Shown in pieces: positions 26,401-38,400 of a stretch of 64,000 bases of DNA (its first letter is position 1; each line of letters opens with the position of its first letter). This stretch comes from Erythrocercus mccallii (Eukaryota > Chordata > Aves > Passeriformes > Dicruridae): contig VZRG01000757.1 in the NCBI GenBank assembly GCA_013397435.1, positions 146,297 to 210,296 on the forward strand, written 5' to 3'. The position numbers were made by a program, and so were the translations under genes. The notes under the pieces were generated by a model. That model had not been told where the DNA came from and ran no database searches. It saw only the letters and a list, made by a program, of their open reading frames with translations.

Positions 26401-29400
26401 AATGTGCAGCCCTCCTCATCCCTCTTGAGTAGTTTAAGTAGACCCTGGCGTAGAGTAAGCTTACATGGATGTTTTATCATTCCTTTGGCTTTCATTATAA
26501 AAACCAAAATTTTTGGTACTGGCTTCTAAATTATAGAAGATGATGGACATGTGGTTGTACTGGCTTGTAGAAAGGAATAAGTGTCCTTGCTCTGTGTTGT
26601 CACTGTAAAGACTTTTGAAAAATATGATGGTTTAGCACATCAGTTTATGAATTGTACGGTCAATTGATGTGTGTTTCTAAGTGCATGTCAGTGGATGTAA
26701 AGAAGTGCTGTTCAACAAACATGTAAAAAATATTTGAAATACCTGTTTATGAAAGGAAATTGACGTTAAACATCTGCAGTAAAATAAGGAAAGGCCGTTT
26801 CAACTGGGGAGGATTGAGCATATGTAAACAATACCTAGAGATAATTGTTGATATTGTCATTGCTGAGTTAACTACATTTGGATGGTTTGGTTTTTTTAGA
26901 GTTAGTTTCTGGCATATCAACCACTTTTACTTACACCTTTATTACTCATTATAAAAAATCCTTAAAACTTAAAAAAATATATTTCAGAGAACAATTAATT
27001 TACTTCATTTATTTTATATTTACTATTTACTGAATGATCTCATTGTCCCAGTGTGATTTTTAGTATACTCCTTGCCATGCTTTTGAGTTAAATTGTTCAT
27101 TACAAATATAAGTTCCATCGTTGCAGTTATCGTGTGTATATATACACAAACACATGAAATCTGGTTTTATTTAATGTGAAAGCAGATCACCAAAAGGTAC
27201 ACTGGCACAAAACAAATGGGTGTGGGTGCCTTCACTCTGGAGCCCATTTTATCAGTTCGGAAAGGAACGGGATTCGTGTGGTTTCATTATATAGTGTTAC
27301 ATGTTGGGACATTCTGCACGTAATTATAAATATATATATTATGCTTTTTGAGTGCTTGTACAGGTGTATGCACTCACGCAGTGAGTAGCCAAATGCACTT
27401 GACTGTAGCCAAAGGCACTGCAGTTTGGACAAGTGTCATTCTAGGGCTATATTTATAGAAAGGTGTGTAAACACTTACTGCTAGTTATGTGTCCGTAAAA
27501 GAGATGAAATATGTCCTTAGTGTCATTTCCCTTCAGATGCTTGATTAAAGTGATTTTTCTTACTTCTTCATATTACTTATTATTAGACTGAAGCTTTTCT
27601 ACTTTAATGCTCTTTGCTTAATTTATGTGGGCATGCTATTGTCATTTCACCAAGATTTATTTATCCAGTAGTTTTGATGGGAGAAAATGTCTTAATGTGG
27701 GAGTCAAAGTAGTTAATATTTTTTTATTCTAGGTTTTGATGCATGCATTAATATGCATTAATGATTGCCCTTTTATATAGGGCAACATCTATATTACCTT
27801 TCTGGAATTCCTGTGACTATTTTGTTGATTTGAAAAGTGGAGACAGAAACACTGGTTTTACTGTGACTGTGAACTCTAATTGTATACAAATATAAATAAC
27901 AGAAGTAATATGCGGGGCTTCAAAAGTTGTATACAAGCTTCAGCATGCTAATCTATGGCATGTAGAAAGTGAATTAAGGGAGTCAAATTTCCATTTTTTA
28001 ATGTGGAACTTGATTAGTAGAGAAAATGTTGATCATCATTTGATGCAAAAGGCTTCCACTATTTTAAAGCTATATCTAAAATAATGATGGCATTTTTTCC
28101 CTTTTAACATCTGTTAATGTATTTAAGAGTATTTCTGTATCTCTCTATATTTTTTGTTCTTGCCAGGGCTATTTATTATATAGAGATGCAAATAATCACA
28201 GTATGACAGCCATAAGAATAAATCCTGAAACTTTGGAACAAGATGGTACAGTTACTTTGCCAGGTAAGAACCTCCAGATGAGAGAATTTTGGTATAGTTT
28301 GCTGTTTACATGTTATGTATTTTCAGGCAAGCAAAAGAGAAACTGAAGGATTTTGAGGTCACAGATTGCTTTATGACTTTGCTTGACCTCAGACCACCTT
28401 CAGTATTTCACTTAGAGGCCTTGCATCTTACTCCAGTTGCTGGAAGAATATTGCAACATTTTAGAATATGTGATCATCTTAATTTTAAGACTACAAGACC
28501 TTAAATTCCTTCCTAAAAATTTTCGTTTCTTTCTCATTTGGACTTTGAGCATTTGGCTCATGTCTGGCTTTGTTTCCAGTATCTCTTACATGTAGACGAT
28601 TATAAACTATAAACAAAACCATTTTGTTTTTTAATAGGGTAAAAATATATCCACAAAGAAAAGGCAGCTAATGAACACTGATGCTCCATGCTTCTGATGT
28701 TTATATTGGTGGTGGATTTTGGATTATTTGTTTGGGGAATTTTTTTTTCAGTTTTGGGGGTTTTTGGGTGGGGTTTGTTTTGTGGGGGGTTGTTTTCATT
28801 TTGTCCTTTTTCAGAGGAGCCTCATAACTTCAGGCTGTTTAGAGAATGAGGATGAAACATGCTTTAATGGCCTTCTAGTGAAATGCGTCTGTTCTTAGCT
28901 ACACACATAAATAGCAGAAGGATACAAGAATATTTTTAATCAAACAATGGCAGGCTTATATCAGAAGAAATATTTTGTTTCATCCTGACATAAATAAGAA
29001 ACCACTGAGTGAAACCTCAGAAACGTTCTCTAGGATTTTTGTCTTTATAATGCAAACAGTACTTTTTTAAACAAGTTCTGAATGTTGAATCTAGTCCATG
29101 CAACCTTCTGCACATCCTGAAGATATGGATGTCTTTTTAAGCTGCTCTTGCTCTTTGTGGGGACTGGATGAGATATTTCAGAGAGCACATTCAAGGACCT
29201 GAAAAAATGTCTTTCAGAGTGGTTTTTTAACTTTCTTCGCCTCAGGCAAGCTTCTTACACAGTAGGGTTCATTGATGTGCTTAATTATGTTACCATTTGT
29301 AAACAAATTAGTGTTCTTCATGCAAGTCTTGAGATTAGAGTACATTTAAAGTTTACCCTTCAGAGCTGTTAGCTTGCTTTTGCAAATCTCAGTGACAAGT

Positions 29401-32400
29401 GTCATTATGCAAGACTGCTTTGTATTTATACTGTAAAAAGGCACAAATTAAATGAGTGTGCCTTCTCAACAAATTGCAAAAGCAAATCCGAATGGGAATA
29501 CCCATTCAGAAATTTCTCAAACTATCTGCACAGTTTCATTTTGTATGGTTTGTGGTGTCAAAGTAGATGTTAGATGTTCTTTTTAACTTCAGTCCTTTGT
29601 ATTTCAGTCCTTGAGCTTTGCTGTTTTGCCTTGTGCACTTCTACACATTTATCTCAGTCTGTTGCTGTGAGCAGATATGACCTTGTTCTTTTGCCTAGGA
29701 CAAATTCCAGGGTGTCCACTTCTGATTATTTTCCTTTCCCATTAGAAAAAATGAAATGAAGGTAGGGGAAGGAGTCTGATCTGAGGAAAACTGAATAGGT
29801 ACTTAATGCTGAAGAGTAGTGGCTGCCCCACTGAAATCTTATGGTGACTTGCAAGTTGTTCTAGTTCTGAAAAGCCATACTGGATAGAACTAGAGGCCAG
29901 TGACCTTGCTAACAGCTGAACACAGCAAATATTTGCTCCTAGTTGGTATGGTATTCAGACATGGCTCTATCTGGAATTAATCTGTTGCAAATGCCTGGGC
30001 TGGTTATAGTGCATTAAAAAAAGGTATTAAAATTTATTCATACAGGGGATGCATACGAGGTTAGGAGATGTGATTAGATGTTGATCCTAGATAGAAGTCA
30101 CATGACCTTAGAAAAGTCAGAGAACTATGGAACATTTTCTCCTTTCTCAGACAGTAGGATCCATTAGCTTCTTGAAACCATAAACTTTTATTTTTAAAGG
30201 ACAGTCTTTCCACTCTGAGACATGATCTTGCAAATCCAGCCTTACGTCTGGAACTACCAGGCTGTGTGTCAACAGTCTTGTATCTAATGCCTTGGTCAAG
30301 ATTTATACACTGCACCTGCGTTGTGTATCTGGTTTTTTTTTGTCCATATATCATAAAAGAATGTTTGAATTCCATGAGAATTTATTAGGTGACTAGACCT
30401 GAACTGACAGATGTTTTCATCTTTGTCGTTTCTTTCAACAGTAATGCTTACTGCATACCTTAAAACAGTTTCTGTTTTCAGCTGGAGAAATTGAAGTCAC
30501 ATAGTATATGCTTTTACTGTTCTTTGAAATTGCAAATTAGTATCTTAGGCTCAGGGCTATTTCCTTAGTGTGAAAAGTACTATTAACTGAGGGCAGCCTA
30601 GATGACCTCAAGGCTGGCATTATTAGCAATTGCAGAATACACAATATGAATGTGGAAGGTGATGCTTCACAGTCATCTTCTTTTGAAGCCTCTAAGGAGG
30701 CTGTGATTAACAGATGTCTGTAGTTATGTGTTTTTAGTGAAACATAAACCCTTTCTCTTATAGCAACCTCCAGACAGAAAGCTTGGTTATTCTCACCTCC
30801 ATAGTAAGACACAGAGTCAGATTGAATAAGATTTAGGATTGATCATACAAGTTCCTTCCTAGCTGAGACACTATACTAGTTTTTTCAGATACACCATTTA
30901 CCTTCCATTTTTTAGTCTTCCCATTAGTTTGATTTTTTGATGCTGGACTTGTTTCTTAGCTGAGCAAGTGCTTATTTTTAGGAAGTCTCCTGGAGAGCAT
31001 GTATTTAAAAAAAACCTCCATCCCTGTTCCAGATTTCCTCTTTGAACAGATCTATGAAACATAGGAACAACCCCCAGAAATGTTTACCAGGAGACTCACC
31101 TTTCTTAAAGTGACTCAAGCAATAGGCTAGATAGTGCAATATGGACCCACTGGTGGCCAGAATGTGCTGTTTCCTTGGCTGTTCTGCTTGTGTGAGCATG
31201 TAATTTTCAGTCATTCAAGGAAACTTCATGCTTACCAGCTTCCTGTAACCTTTGGAGAAATGTCATTTAGATTAGTTTTGAAACTTCTCATCCAGTTACT
31301 GATATTTCTTTTATCGCTAACGCAACTTTGTAGCACAGAGAATTAGTTGTGTGAACTGCCTTTAGTTGTCAAATCTGAGATGATTTTTGAGAGAGCAGTA
31401 TTTTAAACTTCAGTGTTTCTGCTGCCATTCTCCATCATGCTTGTTGCATACCTGATCTGTGATTCATACCCGCGTGTGCTCTAAGGGGAAGGAAAGTTTG
31501 ATTTTGGTACTTTGCTTCTAGATGTGACAGTTAGATAAGGATTTCTAATGCATATTCTATTCCTGGTGAGACACTATTGGACTGGGCAGTATATCAGGAA
31601 AAAGTAAACAATGGGTTTCTGTGGGGTGTTTTCAGCTGTATTATTTTTAATGCCCCAGGTAGGTAGCAAAAAACCAGCAAACTTCCTGGTTATGCTTGAA
31701 AGATAATATATATGCTTCATTTAGCATTAAATTTATTAGATAAAATGCTAATACTGGATCTTTGTTCAGGTCATGAAGCAAATATTTGGAGCGTAAAATG
31801 GCTGTCCTGTAGTATTTTTGGAAGAGATCTCTTTCCTGTGTGTAGTCAATGAGACAAACACCTTACAAACCACATGATACCAATCTCTTTGCCAGTAGCT
31901 CCATCAACAGTGCAGGAAGGGAAGAAGAATGATGTAGGGACATAGGTTTAAACCTGCAGAGAAAGTGGTCTTTTTCTTTTTTCCTCATAATTTGGGTAGG
32001 ATTCTTTCCCTACCATTTTTCTTGGAATTAGCTGACCTATTTTCAATAAATGAATGATGTATTCAAGTATATACTTCATAGTTTTCAAAAAAACCTGTAA
32101 ATTTTCAGTTAATTTTCAGTTAATTTCACCAATTTAGTTTGGTGAAATTAATAAATAAATAAAAATGAGATTAATAACATGATTCATTTATTTCTCTAGT
32201 TTTTATATGCTGGACTGAGGAAACGTTTCTTTAAAGATAATAATGGTCCTTATATTAAAAAAGTCTTTGGGGAAGGAGAAAGACTTAATAGTCCGGGAAA
32301 ATTTGAATTTAGTTGTGTTGTAATAGTTTAGAGTATGCCTCTCAGGTTACTACAACATGCTTTTTTTCCTGCATTTAAATATTGGGATGTAACCACTTAT

Positions 32401-35400
32401 ATTTTGTACAATGGAAAGTACTGCAATAACTTACAGGAGCAAAGGAGAATTACATGCTTTTGGTGAGACAGGACATCTTCTGTAAAATAATACATTATCA
32501 GAATGGTATTGTCTCACTTGAGACAAAGTAGAACTCTCATAATCTGATTGGAGTGAGAATGAATTAGGAGCAGAGCTTAGTGTATGTATGCTAATATAAA
32601 CTGATGCAGTGCACTTCATTTTTCTTTCACAGATTGTCATACTGAAGGGCAGAATATCCTTTTCACAGATGGAGAATATATTAATCAAATAGCAGCATCT
32701 AGAGATGTAAGTTTTACAAATGATGGGTAAACTATTTTTTTCCTCAGCTGGGTTTTATTTTACAATATTTATATCTTTGTTTTTGCTTCATGGTTGGCTT
32801 TTTCTTCACTAAAGCAAGTAAGAAAGAAATCCATGTAACTAGAAATAATGAGAAACTTCCCTATTTGTGCATTAAAAAAGCAGTATTCTGGTATTCATTC
32901 ACACAATTTTGATTTTGTGATTTATTTTTTCAACTAAGTTTTAAAAATAACTCCATTGCTCTTTCAGGAAAAAAAATCTTGTGCATTGAATAATGTCTTT
33001 TTTATGTGTTCTACAGGTTCTTTGTGGGATAAATTTCATAAAGCTTAAGGATAAACTTTTTTCTTGATTTAATTTCCTGTAATTGCTTTGGAACTTATTG
33101 GGGCATTTCAGACAGTTTTATTAGAAGAGATAGGAAATATACTGCATTCCAGTTGATTTTTTTGTGTGAAAATTGCCTGTTGGCCAAAGCTGTGGAAGCT
33201 CAATCAAAGAAGTGCTCCTACTAGGGACAAAACTAGTGCTGGTTGTATTTTTTTTCAGCAGACAGTTACTATGGTTTTAGTTCTGGCATGGTTTTTGGTA
33301 GTGAGAAATCTGTAAAATAGGAATCGGGGTGAAACTGGGTTGTCAACAGATAATAAACATCAGCTGTAAGTAAACCAGGATTAATCCATTTCTCTCCTAA
33401 CAGAATAACAGTTGGATTTTTTTAACAGATGAAGATACTCTGCACCTGTAAACAGAAAGCTCTCCTAGCTACTCTTTACAGCAGTCACTTTGCATGCAGA
33501 ATTTTGGGTTCTGAATAGGAGAAGCTAAGGACTTAAACATAGATATAAATAGTTACAAAAGTAAAATTTCTACACCAGTTCACTATTTTTGTAGTGTTCA
33601 TAGCATTTTCATAGAACTCAGTATTTATTTAAGGAGTCAGATACTTACTTTAGCTTGTCCTGATGGCCACTTTATTCTTTTCTCTTCTAGTAAATGTTAT
33701 GTTACAATAAATGTTACTTTATCAATGTGTCCTCTGACATTTACTCTGAAATAATACTATGTTGATGCCCTTAGGACTTGAAAAGTAAATGAATTCATTT
33801 CTTATGCAGTGTAAAGTATATTTTTGTATTTATTGCAGGATGGCTTTGTAGTGCGAATATTTGCCACGAGTACTGAGCCAGTATTGCAACAAGAACTGCA
33901 ACTTAAGCTTGCAAGAAAATGCTTACATGCCTGTGGCATCTCATTGTTTGATCTGGAGAAAGATTTGCACATTATCAGTAAGTTCTCTTCTTTGAAAGTT
34001 AATAACAATCCTGGTAATTCAAACAGTAGAGCTGAAACATGACACTTTCCTTTGGTTCTACTATGTGCAGGAAGGTATTGCTCCATGATAAACATGTGGA
34101 GAGGTATTTGAAACTGTTTAAGTATTGTTTGACTCAGAGACAAATCCATAGATCATTTTGAACCACCTTTCTGTCTCTAGTACTATTCATGATTTTCCAG
34201 TATATTTCTTCAGTTGTATAGTAAATATATAATTGTTTGAAGCTTGGACTTTATAAAACATAGTTGTGCTGTGGAACTCCTTGCTGTGGGTCAAAGTTAA
34301 CAAGTTACAAGGACCACTGAACTGGATTAAAGGGAGAAAGAATTACATTGAAAAACATATTTGCATCAGTATTAGAGGTGAAGAATTGTTAGTATTGATG
34401 AAGGTATTTTGAAAAAAATATCACTTGGCCTTTGCTTTGGGGTATTTTTGCTCTGTTGAGCTTGCATTTGGCTCTATCAGAATAAAAAAAAAGCATATTT
34501 GGCTACATGGACCAGCAGAGTTGGATAGTTAACTGGTCTGTGAAACTGCCTGTTTAAACTGTTCAGTTAACACAATCTTACTTGCACAGGTACAGGGTTT
34601 GATGAGGAATCAGCTGTCCTTGGTGCTGGGAGAGAGTTTGCACTGATGAAAACTGCTAGTGGAAAGGTACTGATAATGTTCTGTGTAAATAGCAAATTGC
34701 ACCAGTAGATTTCTGTGTTTTTTAATTTAATTTTAATTTTCCCCTTTTTTTGCCTTTTCAGTACGTTAGAATGTATGTCTGTGACTGTATTCAAATATAT
34801 TTTTCAGAGCCTGCTTTAAAACATAGAGGACAAATAGTTATTTAAAAGCATAAAGAAATAGTTGGAACCCCTGAGAAATCCATGACTTGAATTTAGAGGA
34901 ATTTCTATAGTCAGTCTTACAGTGAAGGGCTTTGTTTTAAAATTGGGAAACAAAATTGCCTTCTGCCTACAAATGATGTATTAACACCTTTGCAAAGTTC
35001 ACAGCCTCATAACTTTCTATAGTCTGAACATAGTAATTTACTTAAATCCCATCCTCATTTTTTTTTCTGATCCTTTAGAGAATTATTGATTCCCTTATGC
35101 AAATTTTTCAATTGGTTTCTTTAAACCTATTTTTAATGATTTGATATGTTATTCTGCTCAGTGGAGACTTTTTTAGAGGCATTTGCATATTCATGGAAAT
35201 TTAGAAATAATATGGTTCTGACTCTTTATTTACCATGTTTCTATTTCAATGTGAAAGACTAATGCTATTTATCTTGTAGAAGCATAGATCTTAATTACAT
35301 GTTCAAAATTGTATTGCTTTATTGGAATGAAGGCCTTGCTCTTCTGCTGTCAGAACAGTGAGATTGTTGAAAATGTTAATGAGTTCATATTTTTAAAGAA

Positions 35401-38400
35401 AATTTAATGGTATGTAACAATTAGATCAAATAGAACTCAGCACTGGGGGAGACGGACTAACTTTATCATTCAACGACCTCTTGAAAAATGCCTATTCAGT
35501 ATAAAATTAACAAATTTCCTGGGTTTGGCCTATGAAGTTGTCTGTGAAGGTAGGAAATACAATATATAAGGCAATATAAAGTGGCTTTAGGGGCCCCATA
35601 GGTTGATGTATGAATTTTAGAGAGCTGTTGAATTGCATGGTTCTAAAGGAGACTTTTTAGTTCATGTCAGTATTTTTGTGTTTGTTCACATGAAGTATTC
35701 TGTTATTTATGTAGTCACTGGACACTGTGCATTTACTAAACATGTTTTACGCATATTAAAATATGTAGTAATTTGTTATTTTAAATTGATTTTATTGTTG
35801 TAATACCATCTTGTTTTTACCCAGATCAGACATTTTTGTGAAGTGTTTTAAATGTTTAGTTTCCTCTGAGTAGTTTCTTCTGTTCTTTCTTGTGTATTCA
35901 ACTTATCTAGCCAAACAATTATATATGAAAACTCACTCAGTACCTCAGTAGAAAGCACATTTCAAAACAATCTAGTCTAAGAATCTAATCAGAATTTTCC
36001 CCCATTAAGTCAAAATTGATCAGTTTGAGGCAGAGATACTGAAATGGCGTAAACAAAGTCAGGAAGAGTGCAGTGTGGTTTGAAATGAAAGGATTTAAAA
36101 ACAATGGAACTTTGAGAATTATGTAAGCTTGAAGTGCCATGGCATAACTAAAACTGACAAACTTTTTTCTCCTAGATTTATTATACTGGCAAATATCAGA
36201 GCCTTGGAATCAAACAAGGTGGCCCTTCAGCTGGCAAATGGGTTGAACTCCCAATCACAAAATCTCCAAAGATTATTCAGTTTTCTGTTGGACATGATGG
36301 TTCACATGCCTTACTTGTTGCTGAGGATGGAAGCATATTCTTCACAGGTTCTGCTAGTAAAGGAGAGGATGGTGAATCAAGTATGTATCATTGCTTTCTT
36401 GACCGGTGGTTGGTAAAAGCCTCTTAAAGAGTTTTTAATTTGAAAAGAAGAGTTGTAGCATTTTCCAGGAACATGTAAGCATGCATTTGTGCTGGGGATT
36501 ATGCTGGCCACAAGTTGTGACAACCAGTGCCAAAACCTTTCACAGCTACAGAATCTGATTCGTTTTACCATAGTTTGGGTTGTGTGGTGGAAGTACTATT
36601 TTAGAGTTGTCCCAAGAAGAGATGGTTGTAAATTTGATCAAGAGGCCATGCTGTCTGCCCTGGACTTCAAAAAACTGTGGAGCCAAACTTTTCCTCTTCA
36701 CTGTTGTTTTATTGAGCTTTGGAAATGCATGTTTTGCTGGCTGGTGGAGAGATGGATTGATAAGAACTTGTAGAAGCAGGTGTGCTGTGCTTGATCAATC
36801 AGAATTCTTCAAACATTAAAGAAGACAGATTAATTTGATCTTCAGAACAACAAATGCATCATCAATACAAAATTAACACATTTTCTAGTCTCGATTTCTG
36901 TAGTTGTGTGTGTAGGTTGAAATAGACTTTGTAAGACAATTAAGGATAGCTTTAAGTGCCCTGAAGCTGTGATTGCTCTAATATTAAGTACTTCACTTTA
37001 GGAAACAGATGGTAGATGATGATGTGGTAGTTTAATAAGAACAATTAAAGTGTTTTGAAATACTTGAAGAATCATTTCTAAAAGATACTGATCTAATAAT
37101 ATCTTTGCTTGCCATTGAATTTTTTGAGAGGAGCTGGTATAATCCAATTAAAATTAGACCAGGAGATTGTACATATAGTTGTTTGGATTTTGTTCATTAG
37201 TGGTGTGAAAAGTAATGATTATGCCTGTGATGGTTTGGGGATTTTTTAGTAGATTTATGTGTAATTTATTTCTTTATTTAAAGCTAAAAGCAGACGGCAA
37301 TCAAAACCATATAAGCCTAAAAAAATTATTAAAATGGAAGGAAAGATTGTCATATCTACAGCGTGCAATAATGGAAGCAGTTCTGTAATTTCCAAAGATG
37401 GAGAACTCTACATGTTTGGAAAAGATGCCATTTACTCTGATAGTACAAGTAAGTTAATATTCACCTTTTAAATAATTTTTCAGCTGAAGTAATTTTAGTT
37501 AGTATGGAAGTTTTTAGCCCATGAAAATGTTGTTTGTGTGTTTCTTGCTTTCCTAATGTATTGCTGACATTCTGTTGATTCAGACAAATATGACAGAAGG
37601 GTAGAAAAGGGTAGTCTCCTAAAGTTCTGTAAAAGAATTCAGCATCAGTGATGACAAATATCAAAATTAATTTTTCCACTAAGGAGAAGAAAAAAGTTCA
37701 TTTGCATTAATCTGACATAAGAAGTCCGCACAGGAAAAAGTCAAACAAAATGTGCTTTGCTATGAACAAAGGTTGCTGGAAACTAGGCCTTTTGTGCTTC
37801 TCTGCTCATAAGGTAGCAGGTGATCCTGTATAACACAGTTTAAGTAAGATATTAATGAAATAAACTCAAATGGCTTTATGATTTATGATCCTTTACAATA
37901 GTTCCTCCAAACAAATTATTTGCAGCAATTTTAGGTTTGCTTTTGGCTTTTCATTTTTTTGGAGAACAATTGGCCTAAGCATTGTTCTCCTTTCACTTTT
38001 TATTCTAGCACTTGTTTTGTATATCTGTTTTCTCGCTTGCTGTAAATTTTAAAATTGTCAATATCGACTAACAATTTTGTTACATCGAGTTTCCATCTTG
38101 GCTAGGAAGTGCAATTTGTCACTCAAGTGTTTTATGTCTTACAGGTTTAGTAACAGATTTGAAAGGCCATTTTGTGACTCAAGTAGCCATGGGCAAAGCT
38201 CACACCTGTGTGTTAATGAAGAATGGAGAAGTTTGGACATTTGGAGTAAATAATAAAGGACAGTGTGGACGAGACACAGGTTCTATGAGCCAGGGAGGAA
38301 AAGGTGTGGGAACTTGATTTTTTTTTTCCTTTTCTTTTGTGTGCTAGCAAATAACAGAAGTGAAAACAAAGCTAAACGTTTTGAAAACATGCAACATGAT

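Larger units (their letters stand above)
28264..32632 (+). other. Intron E7-E8 (4.4 kb)
   Basis: AT-rich intron with a G-run cluster at 28756-28789 and a perfect hairpin at 32120-32151. Several overlapping short open frames (for example 30061-30375 and 30537-30812 on the minus strand) lack any recognisable domain. Confidence 0.85.

Noticed and set aside
27176..27432. Overlapping opposite-strand open frames of 66-70 codons
   Set aside because: Mutually antisense short frames without motif; chance.
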